Assembly (NCBI GenBank): GCA_013036315.1
Contig: JAAXMC010000101.1
Coordinates: forward strand, 1 to 43,204
DNA from: Vulcanimicrobiota bacterium
GTDB lineage: Bacteria > Vulcanimicrobiota > Vulcanimicrobiia > Vulcanimicrobiales > Vulcanimicrobiaceae
Direction of reading: 5' to 3'
Length of the DNA stretch: 43,204 nt
In this document: piece after piece, positions 33,643 to 41,879 of the stretch
How positions within the stretch are numbered: position 1 is the first letter of the stretch
Layout: every line of letters starts with the position of its first letter
Program-made: the position numbers and the translations under genes
The notes under the pieces: generated by a model
Database searches by the model: none
Told to the model about the DNA's origin: nothing
What the model saw: only the letters and a program-made list of their open reading frames with translations

Positions 33643-33661
33643 GAGCAAGCAGTCGGCCAAG

Positions 33662-33720
33662 CTAGCATGGTGCCGGCCGAGCGATTAACCATAAAAAAAG
33701 CGAGGCCGGCATCATGCTAG
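33662..33720. repeat. 17-bp inverted repeat with 25-nt loop
   Basis: Arms 33662-33678 and 33704-33720 are complementary over all 17 positions (one G-T pair); the 25-nt loop contains a run of seven A. It lies 19 nt after the proline-rich gene's stop. No strong T run follows on the plus strand. On the minus strand the loop reads TTTTTTT. It may be a terminator, a mobile miniature element or a protein-binding site. Confidence 0.8.
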
Positions 33721-33740
33721 ATTTGTCCACAGCTTGCTTC

Positions 33741-33769
33741 TTGAATCCCGATATTTGTAGGCGTACAAT
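33741..33769 (+). promoter_or_regulatory. Sigma-70 promoter of the rimP leader RNA
   Basis: TTGAAT (33741-33746), 17-nt spacer, TACAAT (33764-33769): one of the best promoter matches in the window. Predicted start near 33776. Confidence 0.7.
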
Positions 33770-33775
33770 CGAGCT

Positions 33776-33992
33776 GTCTCAACGAGACGTAAGACAAGGA
33801 GGGCGGTTGGAACCGCAAGATCCACCGGGCCACAGAGCCCGCGGAGCACGCAGAATTTAAGGAGCGCTAGGCGAGCGCCCAGCGGCAACCGGACGTCAAC
33901 CGGCTACAGAGCGTGCTCGTAAACGCGTAGACCAAAAGTAGGCAACGAAGCGAGGGGCCGGACCCACTGGGGTTGCGGCCCGTCGCATTTTT
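33776..33992 (+). ncRNA. Structured RNA or leader upstream of rimP-nusA-infB, class unknown
   Basis: About 215 nt between a good promoter and a terminator-like hairpin. No convincing ORF is present. Predicted helices, read by eye: GTCTC/GAGAC at the very 5' end (33776-33788), GCGGT/ACCGC with a TGGA loop (33803-33816), CGGGC/GCCCG (33826-33841), a long-range 8-bp GAGCACGC/GCGTGCTC helix (33844-33851 with 33911-33918) enclosing GCGCT/AGCGC (33864-33878), and the final hairpin at 33955-33981. I compared it mentally with RNase P, tmRNA, SRP, T-box and common riboswitches and found no good fit. It could be an attenuating leader of the operon or an independent small RNA. Confidence 0.5.
33955..33992 (+). 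terminator. Terminator-like hairpin ahead of rimP
   Basis: GGGCCG (33955-33960) pairs with CGGCCC (33976-33981), and ACCC (33962-33965) with GGGT (33970-33973) inside. ATTTTT follows at 33987-33992, with 5 nt between stem and T run, so it is not an ideal intrinsic terminator. Confidence 0.45.
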
Positions 33993-34065
33993 CGGGTATG
34001 CTATTGCACGGCGGGTGGTCATGAGCGTGGGCAGGTCCCGCGCTTCGTTGTTCTATGGGGGTTAC

Positions 34066-34569
34066 GTGGAAAGGTCGCTAGCCGGGGAGTTCGAGCGCGC
34101 GGTTGCCGAAATTGCGCGCGACGATCGTTTTGCCGGCGTAGAGATCGTGCAATGTGGAACTCACGGCAGCGGGAACAAGAGCGTGCTCAATGTGACGATC
34201 GATCGCGAAGGCGGCGTTGACGTTCGCACGTGCGAACGCATTGCGGCTGCGATCAACGCGCGGTTGCAAGCGTTCGAAGTATCGTACCGGCTCGAAGTGG
34301 AGTCGGCCGGCTTGGACCGTCCGCTTACCAAACCCGGCGATTATCAGCGCTTTTCGGGCCGTGATGTAAAAATTGTAACGTCGCTGCTCGTACGCGGGAG
34401 CAAGACGCATCGCGGCGTGTTGCGCGGCGTGCGCGGAACAGCGGTGATTTTGGAAACCGAAAGCGGCGAGTTGCCCCTGCCTCTCGCGACCATCAAAACA
34501 GCAAACTTGGAATATGACGTGCGCGCGGATCTCAAGCGCGCCAAGGATCGAAAGAAACTGCATGCCTGA
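34066..34569 (+). CDS. rimP: Ribosome maturation factor RimP
   Basis: 167 residues. Aids 30S subunit maturation, binding S12. The sequence VERSLAGEFERAVAEIARDD begins where E. coli RimP begins; further signatures are SVLNVTIDREGGVDVRTCER, LEVESAGLDRPLTKPGDYQR and the SH3-like C-terminal domain. GTG 34066 has GGGGG 4 nt upstream; ATG 34021 extends the frame by 15 residues without homology. It overlaps nusA by 8 nt, the standard order rimP-nusA-ylxR-infB-rbfA. A weak promoter (TATGCT at 33997-34002) and the leader RNA lie upstream. Confidence 0.92.
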   Translation: MERSLAGEFERAVAEIARDDRFAGVEIVQCGTHGSGNKSVLNVTIDREGGVDVRTCERIAAAINARLQAFEVSYRLEVESAGLDRPLTKPGDYQRFSGRDVKIVTSLLVRGSKTHRGVLRGVRGTAVILETESGELPLPLATIKTANLEYDVRADLKRAKDRKKLHA

Positions 34570-35773
34570 GCAAGTGACCGAAGACCGCCTTCTCGACGTC
34601 CTCCAATTCATCTCGCGGGAACGCAACATTCCGTTCGAGATGTTGATCGAGGCATTGGAAGCCGCGCTGCTCACCGCTTACAAGCGCCATTTCGGAAGCG
34701 AAGCCAACGCCATCGTCTCCGTCGACCGGCAGACCGGCGAGTACAAAGTCTTTCACCGGCGCATCGTGGCCGAAGAGATCACCGATCCTAAGCTCGAGAT
34801 TACCCCGAAAGAAGCCGGCGCGCAGTACCAGCCCGGCGACTACTTCGACGAAGAAGTGACTCCCAAAGACTTTGGCCGCATTGCCGCGCAAACGGCGAAG
34901 CAGGTCATCGTTCAGCGCATCCGTGAAGCCGAGCGCGACACGGTCTACAATAAATACGCGGCTAAACTGAACGACATCGTCACGGGCACGGTGCAGCGTT
35001 TCGAACAGCGGAATATGTACGTGTTGCTCGACGGCAAAGACGAAGCCATGCTGCCGCTCTCCGAACAAGTGCCGCGCGAGAATTTTCGCATCAACGACTT
35101 CATCCGCGCCTACGTTTTGGATGTGCGCAAATCACCCAAAGGTCCGAGCGTTATCCTGTCGCGTTCGGCCGAAGGCCTCGTGCAGCGGTTGCTCGAGTTC
35201 AACGTGCCCGAAGTCGAGGACGGCACGGTTGAAATTATGGCGATCGCGCGTGAGCCCGGGAGCCGTACGAAAGTTGCCGTTCGCAGCAACCGCGCCGAAG
35301 TCGATCCGATCGGGGCGTGTCTTGGGCCAAAGTCCAGCCGCATCGCAAACGTGTCCGATGAATTGCGCGGCGAAAAAATAGACGTTATTAAATGGGATCC
35401 CGATCAAACGAACTTGATTATGAATGCGCTTGCGCCGGCCAAGGTGCTCAGCGTCGAACTCTTCGAGGACGACGGCGTGGCTTTGGTTGTCGTGCCCGAT
35501 TACCAACTCTCGCTCGCAATCGGCAAAGAAGGCCAAAACGTCCGGCTCGCTGCGCAGATGACCGGCTGGCGGCTCGATATCACCAGCGAAACCGAGGCTG
35601 CCGAAGCGCGCGAGCGCTACTTGGCCGAGCGCGCCGAACGGCAAGCCGAACCGGCGGCCGAGGAAGCCGTCGAGGCTGAGGACGGCGAGGCCGCTCCGGC
35701 CCTGGACGAAGACCTCATCCGCAAGCTCGAGGAGTTCAAGCGCGAGCGCCTGACGACGAGTGACGAAGGCTAA
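34562..35773 (+). CDS. nusA: Transcription termination/antitermination factor NusA
   Basis: 403 residues: N-terminal RNA-polymerase-binding domain ([36 protein letters not shown]), S1 domain ([19 protein letters not shown] onward), KH1 ([20 protein letters not shown] region) and KH2 ([21 protein letters not shown], about 320-340), then an acidic, Ala/Glu-rich tail. There is no duplicated C-terminal AR domain as in E. coli. ATG 34562 overlaps rimP by 8 nt; its end overlaps ylxR by 14 nt. Confidence 0.96.
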   Translation: MPEQVTEDRLLDVLQFISRERNIPFEMLIEALEAALLTAYKRHFGSEANAIVSVDRQTGEYKVFHRRIVAEEITDPKLEITPKEAGAQYQPGDYFDEEVTPKDFGRIAAQTAKQVIVQRIREAERDTVYNKYAAKLNDIVTGTVQRFEQRNMYVLLDGKDEAMLPLSEQVPRENFRINDFIRAYVLDVRKSPKGPSVILSRSAEGLVQRLLEFNVPEVEDGTVEIMAIAREPGSRTKVAVRSNRAEVDPIGACLGPKSSRIANVSDELRGEKIDVIKWDPDQTNLIMNALAPAKVLSVELFEDDGVALVVVPDYQLSLAIGKEGQNVRLAAQMTGWRLDITSETEAAEARERYLAERAERQAEPAAEEAVEAEDGEAAPALDEDLIRKLEEFKRERLTTSDEG

Positions 35774-36014
35774 GGAGGCTCGGGAGCCCTCCCGGCAGTG
35801 CGCCGGATGCCGCGAACGGCGGCCCAAGGCGTCGCTGCGTCGTTTCGTGCGGACGGGGCCACGGGAGTGGCTTTCCGACGATGCTAAGCGTCTCTCTGGG
35901 CGCGGGGCGTACCTGTGCGTTTCCCCGGGGTGCCTCAAGCTGGTCGAGAAGAACCGCCGCTATCCGGGGCTTGCATCTGCGGCCGCCGAAGATGGGTTAC
36001 AACAAGGTTCCTAG
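35760..36014 (+). CDS. ylxR: YlxR family (DUF448) RNA-binding protein
   Basis: 84 residues with the DUF448 pattern: SRQCAGCRERRPKASLRRFVR and the GRGAYLCVSPGCL motif (about 47-59). The YlxR fold binds nucleic acid; in Firmicutes it is linked to RNase P or transcription regulation. It is wedged between nusA and infB as usual, but the L7Ae-like ylxQ commonly beside it is absent. GTG 35760 overlaps nusA by 14 nt. Confidence 0.9.
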   Translation: MTKAKEAREPSRQCAGCRERRPKASLRRFVRTGPREWLSDDAKRLSGRGAYLCVSPGCLKLVEKNRRYPGLASAAAEDGLQQGS

Positions 36015-36048
36015 AGCTGTGAAATGATGATGCTTAACCACCATGATT

Positions 36049-36065
36049 AGGCGCGCTGGGCGCGC
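36049..36065 (+). promoter_or_regulatory. Hairpin in the ylxR-infB gap
   Basis: GGCGCG (36049-36054) pairs with CGCGCC (36060-36065) around a 5-nt loop, upstream of the larger alternative structure at 36088-36140. Confidence 0.45.
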
Positions 36066-36087
36066 CGCCAAGGAGCGTAGCATGACC

Positions 36088-36140
36088 TGAGGACGGCGCA
36101 GGCGTCCTCGGCTCGGCCTCCGAGGCACACTTACGCCTGC
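36088..36140 (+). promoter_or_regulatory. Mutually exclusive hairpins in the infB leader
   Basis: Hairpin A: GAGGACG (36088-36094) with CGTCCTC (36102-36108). Alternative: CGCAGGCGT (36096-36104) with ACGCCTGCG (36132-36140), 9 bp, enclosing hairpin B, CCTCGG (36105-36110) with CCGAGG (36119-36124). A cannot coexist with the other two. The AAAGG ribosome-binding site of infB lies at 36147-36151, just after the 3' arm. This looks like a leader that can switch. Confidence 0.5.
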
Positions 36141-36157
36141 GACGTGAAAGGCAAACT

Positions 36158-38620
36158 TTGGCTACCGGAAAAGTTCGGATATTCGAACTCGCAAAAGAGG
36201 TCGGGCTTACTTCAAAAGAGTTGATCGCGCTCTTCAACGAGCGTTTGAACGGCGTCTTCGAAGCGAAGAACCAGCTCAGCGTCGTCCCCGACCAGATCGC
36301 GGATCTCGTTCGCAAGGTCTTAGCGAAGCCCGCACCCGCCGCCAAAGCTGCAGCTCCGGCCAAAGCCGCCGCGCCCAAACGCACCGCCAAAGCCGAACCG
36401 GCCGCGCCCGCGCAAGCCAAACTCGAAGAGCCGGCTGCGCCCGCCGAACCAATCCCCACATTGAAACCGGTGACGGCAACGCGCCGTCCCGCCGTCAAAC
36501 CCGTTGCGCCGCGCACCGGTGACGGCGCGGTCCGTCCGGCGCCGCCGCCGACAACCTCTGCATCGGCTTCGCCCGCTCCGCGCGCCCCGCAACCCGGCCG
36601 TTTGATCACACCCGCGCCGCCGCGCCGCCCGCAAGGCAACGGACCGTTCCGTCCGCTCACGCCGCCGCGTCCGTTCCGTCCCGGAATTCCGTCGGTCACC
36701 GAAGGTCCGGCGCCGAGTTCGGGTGGCCGCCCCGGCGATCGCGTGCGCGTGCACGAGGAAAAGCTCAGCAAGAAAGATCGCGAGAAAGAGATGCTGCTCG
36801 AAAAAGAGCGCACTCGCAAAAAACGGCCCGAGGCCGTTGCCGCACCGCCGCCGGCGAAACTCGAGACGATTGAAATTCCCGACTTGCTCACCGTGCAAGA
36901 GCTTGCGACTTCGATGATCGTGCCTGCCAAAGACGTGATCGGCGAGCTCATCAAGATGGGCACCATGGCGACGATCAATCAAAACATTCCAAGCAACGTT
37001 GCAAGCGCTGTGGCGAAGAAATTCGGTTTCAACGCGGTCGTTAAAGAGGCCGGCGAAGAAGTCACCGTCGAGCAAGAAGAAGACAAACCCGAGATGCTCT
37101 CGCCGCGTCCGCCGGTGGTTACCGTGCTCGGACACGTGGATCACGGGAAGACGTCGCTGCTCGATAAGATTCGCAGCGCGAACGTCGCCGGCGGCGAAGC
37201 CGGCGGCATCACGCAGCGCATCGGCGCGTACACGGTCGAAAGAAACGACCGCAAGATTACGTTTATCGACACGCCGGGACACGAAGCGTTTACCGAGATG
37301 CGCGCACGGGGCGCGCGGGTGACCGACGTTGCCGTGCTGGTCGTCGCGGCCGATGACGGCGTCATGCCGCAAACCAAAGAAGCGATCGCGCATATTAGAG
37401 CTGCCGGCGTGCCGATCGTGGTGGCGATGAACAAGATGGATCGGCCCGAGGCGCAGCCCGAACGCGTGAAGCAGCAACTGGCTGAAGAAGGTTTGCAAGC
37501 TGTCGATTGGGGCGGCAACATCGAAATGGTTCCCGTCTCCGCGAGGACCGGCGACGGCATCGATAAGCTGTTGGAGACGGTGTTGCTCGAGGCCGACATT
37601 CGCAATCTGCAAGCGAACAAGAACCGCCGCGCTACCGGCGCGGTGATCGAGGCGCGGCTCGACCGCGGGCGCGGAGCGGTTGCGACCGTACTCGTGCAAA
37701 ACGGTACGCTGCGCGTCGGCGACATCGTCGTAGCGGGCGGCACGTTTGGAAAGATTCGCGCGCTCGTTGACGACACCGGGAAGCAAGTCAAGAAAGCCGG
37801 GCCTTCGATTCCGGTCGAGGTCATGGGCTTGCAAGACGTTCCGGCAGCCGGCGACGCGCTGATGGTTGTTAGCGACGAACGCGTCGCGCGCGAAGCTGCC
37901 GATAAGCGCAAGACGCGCCGGCGCGACGTGCGAATTGAAGCGGCCGGCGGCCAGAAAGTCTCGCTCGAGACCTTCATGTCGATGCCCGCCGAGGGCAAGA
38001 AAACGCTCAACCTCATTATCAAAGCCGACGCGCAAGGTTCGGTCGAAGCACTGCGCGCGCGCATGGAATCGCTCTCTACCGAAGAGGTGGATATTCGCGT
38101 TATTCACGGCGCCGTCGGTGCGGTGACGCCCAACGACGTCAACCTTGCCAGTGCGTCCAACGGCGTGCTGATCGGTTTCAACGTGCGGCCGGACGAAACG
38201 GCCAAGCGGCTGGCCGAGAACGAAGGCGTCGATTTGCGCTTCTATCAGGTCATCTATGAAGTCGAAGACGATCTCAAGAAGGCGATGCGCGGTATGCTCG
38301 CGCCGGTCAAGCGTGAAGTGACGCTCGGCCACGCCGAAGTGCGCGAGATCTTCAAGGTCAGCAAAGTGGGCACCATTGCCGGATGCTACGTGAAGGACGG
38401 CAAGATCGCGCGCAACGCCAAGGTTCGCGTGCTGCGCGACAGCGCGGTGATATTCGACGGCGAGATCGAATCGCTGCGCCGTTTTAAAGACGACGCGCGC
38501 GAAGTCGCCGAAGGTTTCGAATGCGGCATTCAAGTGGCGCGCTACCAAGACCTCAAACCGGGCGACGTCATCGAAGCCTACGCCGTCGAAACGGTGGCTG
38601 CAGAGCTTACACCTGCATGA
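36158..38620 (+). CDS. infB: Translation initiation factor IF-2
   Basis: 820 residues. An N-terminal helix-turn domain (VRIFELAKEVGLTSKELIAL), a long Ala/Pro/Lys-rich linker (about 55-235), the IF2_N subdomain, then the GTPase: GHVDHGKTSLLDKIR (about 326-340), DTPGHEAF, NKMD and SARTGDGID, followed by domains II-IV with the fMet-tRNA-binding C-terminus. The start is TTG 36158, preceded by AAAGG at 36147-36151. The 143-nt gap before it, instead of ylxQ, holds hairpins. Confidence 0.96.
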   Translation: MATGKVRIFELAKEVGLTSKELIALFNERLNGVFEAKNQLSVVPDQIADLVRKVLAKPAPAAKAAAPAKAAAPKRTAKAEPAAPAQAKLEEPAAPAEPIPTLKPVTATRRPAVKPVAPRTGDGAVRPAPPPTTSASASPAPRAPQPGRLITPAPPRRPQGNGPFRPLTPPRPFRPGIPSVTEGPAPSSGGRPGDRVRVHEEKLSKKDREKEMLLEKERTRKKRPEAVAAPPPAKLETIEIPDLLTVQELATSMIVPAKDVIGELIKMGTMATINQNIPSNVASAVAKKFGFNAVVKEAGEEVTVEQEEDKPEMLSPRPPVVTVLGHVDHGKTSLLDKIRSANVAGGEAGGITQRIGAYTVERNDRKITFIDTPGHEAFTEMRARGARVTDVAVLVVAADDGVMPQTKEAIAHIRAAGVPIVVAMNKMDRPEAQPERVKQQLAEEGLQAVDWGGNIEMVPVSARTGDGIDKLLETVLLEADIRNLQANKNRRATGAVIEARLDRGRGAVATVLVQNGTLRVGDIVVAGGTFGKIRALVDDTGKQVKKAGPSIPVEVMGLQDVPAAGDALMVVSDERVAREAADKRKTRRRDVRIEAAGGQKVSLETFMSMPAEGKKTLNLIIKADAQGSVEALRARMESLSTEEVDIRVIHGAVGAVTPNDVNLASASNGVLIGFNVRPDETAKRLAENEGVDLRFYQVIYEVEDDLKKAMRGMLAPVKREVTLGHAEVREIFKVSKVGTIAGCYVKDGKIARNAKVRVLRDSAVIFDGEIESLRRFKDDAREVAEGFECGIQVARYQDLKPGDVIEAYAVETVAAELTPA

Positions 38621-38696
38621 TCTGTTTGATGAATGGTTTTAGAGAAGGGCTCATGATCGACACCCAAGGTTTCGAAAGGGGCCGAAGGCCGGGGTA

Positions 38697-38719
38697 CCCT
38701 GCCGGCTTTGCCGGTAGGG
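38697..38719 (+). promoter_or_regulatory. 10-bp hairpin between infB and rbfA
   Basis: Arms 38697-38706 and 38710-38719 pair over 10 bp (one G-T) around a TTT loop. No T run follows, so it is not a standard terminator. The 133-nt infB-rbfA gap holds this hairpin, a GGCCgaaGGCC-type stem and repeated GCGCGCAGC units; nothing else is recognisable. Confidence 0.5.
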
Positions 38720-38753
38720 GGCGCGCAGCGCGCAGCGCGGATGCGCCTCTTCA

Positions 38754-39107
38754 ATGAACAAGCAGCGATTGCAGCGGATCGACCATGAAATCCAGCGCAT
38801 TCTGGGCACGCTGATCACGCAAGAGCTGAAAGATCCGCGTTTGGGATTTACGACCGTTACGCGCGTCGAGATCTCGCAGGACCTTCAGCACGCGAAAGTC
38901 TTCGTTTCGATCATCGGCGATCGCCATGTCGCGCGCCAATCGATGGATGCTTTAAGCGGCGCTGCCGGGTTCTTGCGCGGCGAGCTGGGGCATCAGATCG
39001 CTTTACGTCACACGCCGGCGCTGACGTTTGTCGAAGATCGTACCACCGAACGTGCGATCGCGCTCGCCAAGACGCTGCGTGAAGATGCGCGAGGCGTGAA
39101 GCAGTGA
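38754..39107 (+). CDS. rbfA: Ribosome-binding factor A
   Basis: 117 residues, KH-like fold, 30S maturation factor. Signatures: RLQRIDHEIQRILGTLI, ELKDPRLGFTTVTRVEISQD and LQHAKVFVSIIGD. ATG 38754. It overlaps the DHH phosphoesterase gene by 4 nt. Confidence 0.94.
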   Translation: MNKQRLQRIDHEIQRILGTLITQELKDPRLGFTTVTRVEISQDLQHAKVFVSIIGDRHVARQSMDALSGAAGFLRGELGHQIALRHTPALTFVEDRTTERAIALAKTLREDARGVKQ

Positions 39108-40087
39108 TCGGCGAGAAGCCGGTCGCCGCAACCACCGACGAGGTCGTCGCCGAGCTTCGCAAACGCAAAGCGTTTGTGATGGTGAGCCACGTGAAGCCCG
39201 ACGGCGACACCCTGGGGGCAGGCTTGGCGCTGGGCCTAGCGCTCAAGCGGCTAGGGAAGCGCGTGCACTATTTTCAGGCGGATGATTCGGTCCCGCGCAA
39301 TCTGCGGTTTCTGGCCGATGCGGATCTCGTAAGCAACGTCGTGCCGGCGGATTTGCCGGCGGATGCGCTCTGGGTATTTTGCGACATGAGCGACACGGCG
39401 CGCGCGGGCGAATCGTTGCCACCACTTTCGCGCGAAAACATTCTCGACATCGATCACCATTTAGGCAACTCGCACTTCGGCGCGCTCAACTACGTGCTGC
39501 CGCGCGAATGCTCCACCGGCACCTGCGTCATGCATTTGTTGCGCGCGATGAACGTGCCGGTTACGCCCGAAATAGCAACCTGTTTGCTGACGACGATCAT
39601 GACCGACACGGGCGGCTTTATGCACAGCAACACGACGCCGGAAGTGCTGTTGCTTTCGGCGGAACTGATGGGCTCGGGAGCCGACAAGGATCAGATCACC
39701 GAGGAGATTTTCGCCAACAAACGCCTTCCGGCGCTCAAGCTGCTTGGGCGCGCGCTGAACGAGGCAACCCTCGGACATGACGGCCGGTACGTTTGGTCTT
39801 ACGTGGACGACGCGATGCTCGCCGAATGTCACGCCGATGGAGAGGATACCGAAGAAATCATCGGTCATCTGCGTTCGATTGAAGGTGTGGATGTGGCCGC
39901 GCTCTTCAAAGCATACGACGGCGAGATTCGCGTAAGCTTGCGCAGCAACGGACGGATCAACGTTCAATCTGCCGCGGCCAGACTCGGCGGCGGCGGACAC
40001 TTTCGCGCTTCGGGACTGACATTCGAGGGGTCGCTGCCCGAAGCGATCGCGGCAGTTGATGCTGCGTTGGTAGCCGAGGGGCTTTGA
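39104..40087 (+). CDS. nrnA: DHH/DHHA1 nanoRNase/pAp phosphatase (NrnA type)
   Basis: 327 residues. Degrades 2-5 nt RNAs and may dephosphorylate pAp. Motifs: SHVKPDGDTLGAGLALGLAL, DMSD, the DHH motif in NILDIDHHLGN, MTDTGGF, and the DHHA1 end GGGGHFRASGL. It follows rbfA and precedes truB, the common order in Gram-positive-like genomes. GTG 39104 (GTGA overlap) starts it and TTGA leads into truB. Confidence 0.92.
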   Translation: MIGEKPVAATTDEVVAELRKRKAFVMVSHVKPDGDTLGAGLALGLALKRLGKRVHYFQADDSVPRNLRFLADADLVSNVVPADLPADALWVFCDMSDTARAGESLPPLSRENILDIDHHLGNSHFGALNYVLPRECSTGTCVMHLLRAMNVPVTPEIATCLLTTIMTDTGGFMHSNTTPEVLLLSAELMGSGADKDQITEEIFANKRLPALKLLGRALNEATLGHDGRYVWSYVDDAMLAECHADGEDTEEIIGHLRSIEGVDVAALFKAYDGEIRVSLRSNGRINVQSAAARLGGGGHFRASGLTFEGSLPEAIAAVDAALVAEGL

Positions 40088-40956
40088 TCGGCTTCGTCAA
40101 TGTTTTTAAGCCGGCCGGGCCGACTTCAGCGCACGTCGTCGCGCGTATCCGGCGAATCTATGGATTGTACGGGCGCGACACTCGAATCGCCGCCGGACAT
40201 TTAGGCACTCTCGACCCGCAAGCCGCCGGCGTGCTGCCGGTTGCGATCGGCAAAGCGACGCGCTTGATTCCATTGCTGACCGATCAGCGCAAGGCATACG
40301 TTTGCACCTTTGTTCCCGGACGCAGCACCACCACAGCCGACGCGCACGGAGTCGCGCTCAAAGAGGCGCTGCTGCCGGTTGACTGGGTGAAACGGTTGAA
40401 TGACGTGCTGCCCACCTTTATCGGAAGAATCGAGCAAGTTCCGCCGATGCACAGCGCTGTCCATCACGAGGGCAAACGGCTGTACGAACTGGCGCGCGAA
40501 GGCAAGTCGGTAGAACGTAAGGCGCGTCCCGTCACGATCTACGGCCTCACGTTTCTGGGAGTGGAGAATGAAGTCGCGCGTTTGCGGATCGCATGCAGCG
40601 AAGGCACGTATATACGAACGCTGTGCGAGGATCTCGGCACAGCTATTGGACTCCCGGCGCATATGGGCGCGCTGGTGCGCGAAGGCTCCGGAGCGTTTTT
40701 GCTCCAGGAGAGCCGCACGCTGGAGCAAATCGCCGACGGGCCGAGTGAAGCGCTCATCGCACCGGAAGCCATCATTCCGTTTCCGACAATCGTGCTGGAT
40801 TTGCGTCACTCCGCGGACTTTCGCGCCGGACGCATGGTGCCGTTACCTGCCGGCGCACCCGCGAAACACGTGTTCGTTCGCGATGCCTCGCGAACGCTGG
40901 TCGGAGTCGGCGAAACGCACGGCGCGCTGCTGGCACCCCGCAAAGTATTCTTGTGA
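40084..40956 (+). CDS. truB: tRNA pseudouridine-55 synthase TruB
   Basis: 290 residues. Isomerises U55 in the T-arm of tRNAs. Motifs: VFKPAGPTSAHVVARIRR, AGHLGTLDPQAAGVLPVAIG with the catalytic Asp, KAYVC, QVPPMHSAVHHEGKRLYELA and RIACSEGTYIRTL (about 173-185), then a C-terminal PUA-like domain. TTG 40084 overlaps nrnA by 4 nt; GTGA leads into ribF. Confidence 0.95.
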   Translation: MIGFVNVFKPAGPTSAHVVARIRRIYGLYGRDTRIAAGHLGTLDPQAAGVLPVAIGKATRLIPLLTDQRKAYVCTFVPGRSTTTADAHGVALKEALLPVDWVKRLNDVLPTFIGRIEQVPPMHSAVHHEGKRLYELAREGKSVERKARPVTIYGLTFLGVENEVARLRIACSEGTYIRTLCEDLGTAIGLPAHMGALVREGSGAFLLQESRTLEQIADGPSEALIAPEAIIPFPTIVLDLRHSADFRAGRMVPLPAGAPAKHVFVRDASRTLVGVGETHGALLAPRKVFL

Positions 40957-41870
40957 ACATACACTACTCGTTGGATCGCGCCGGCAAAACGCCGCTCGTG
41001 CTCGCAATTGGTTTTTTTGACGGCATGCATCGCGGTCACCACGACATCGCGCGCCAGGTGCGCCGGCTTCGCAAACCTGGATGGAGCACCGGAGTGTTGA
41101 CATTTTCGAACCACCCGTCGGCATTCTTACGCCCCGGTTCCGAGCCGCCGCTTATTACGACTCCCGAAGAACGCATGGATTTGTTCGCGCGCGCCGGCTA
41201 TGAAGAATGTTTCTTCGTTCCGTTCGATGGCGCGATTGCAAACCAAACTCCTGACGATTTCCTGCGAAAGACGCTCATCGAACGCCTGGCGGTGCGCGGA
41301 GTGGTCGTCGGGAGCACGTTCCGTTTTGGAAAAGCGCGCGCGGGTGACGTGACGCTGATGGCGCGAGTTCTTGAAGAGGCGGGCATTGCGCTGCGAGCCG
41401 TTGAGAACACAAAAGACGAGAAAGGCGAGCGGATCTCCAGCACGCGCATCCGCGAGTTGATCGCCAGCGGCGAGATTCCGGCGGCGGATCATCTTTTGGG
41501 GCACGCCTACGAGCTGCGCGGAAAAGTCGTGGCGGGCGCGGGGCGCGGCCACGGAATGGGTTTCCCCACTGCCAACATCGCCGTTCCGGAGAAGATGCTT
41601 CCAAAGGACGGCGTGTACGCCGGGGTAGCGCGCCACGAAGGGCACGATTACGCGACGCTCGTTTCGGTTGGCACGAATCCGACCTTTGATGGAAAAGCGC
41701 GAACGGTCGAAGCGTGGCTGCGGGACTTCCACGACACGATCTACGGGCACGAATTGAGCCTGCGCGACCTGCGCTTCGTCCGCGAGCAGCGGAAATTCGA
41801 AAACGCGGACGAACTGCTCGCGCAAATGGAAGACGACGCCCGCGCTGTTCCATATCCCGCGTATGGCTAG
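40953..41870 (+). CDS. ribF: Bifunctional riboflavin kinase/FAD synthetase RibF
   Basis: 305 residues. N-terminal adenylyltransferase domain (AIGFFDGMHRGHHDIARQ, TFSNHP, GSTFRFGKARAGD, SSTRIRELIASG) and C-terminal riboflavin kinase domain (GHAYELRGKVVAGAGRGHGMGFPTAN in two parts, VSVGTNPTF, AWLRDF). Makes FMN and FAD. GTG 40953. It ends the translation/RNA operon, 9 nt before the secreted-protein gene. Confidence 0.95.
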   Translation: MNIHYSLDRAGKTPLVLAIGFFDGMHRGHHDIARQVRRLRKPGWSTGVLTFSNHPSAFLRPGSEPPLITTPEERMDLFARAGYEECFFVPFDGAIANQTPDDFLRKTLIERLAVRGVVVGSTFRFGKARAGDVTLMARVLEEAGIALRAVENTKDEKGERISSTRIRELIASGEIPAADHLLGHAYELRGKVVAGAGRGHGMGFPTANIAVPEKMLPKDGVYAGVARHEGHDYATLVSVGTNPTFDGKARTVEAWLRDFHDTIYGHELSLRDLRFVREQRKFENADELLAQMEDDARAVPYPAYG

Positions 41871-41879
41871 GAGGCTGTC

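Noticed and set aside
33720-33732. DnaA box (TTGTCCACA) and possible origin
   Set aside because: A single one-mismatch box with no cluster, AT-rich region or dnaA/dnaN gene.
33776-33992. T-box leader
   Set aside because: GAGGGCGGUUGGAACCGC recalls the antiterminator box, but AGGGUGGNACCGCG is not matched, and the downstream genes are not aminoacyl-tRNA or amino-acid genes.
33776-33992. 6S RNA, RNase P RNA or tmRNA
   Set aside because: 5' and 3' ends do not pair as in 6S; the GAGGAAAGUCC core of RNase P and a tag peptide frame are absent.
34021-34065. ATG 34021 as the rimP start
   Set aside because: The extra 15 residues have no counterpart in RimP, and GTG 34066 has a better ribosome-binding site and matches the homology start.
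36320-38548. 742-residue open frame antisense to infB
   Set aside because: It shadows the codon bias of infB, has no recognisable domain, and its residue makeup is that of a reversed GC-rich frame.
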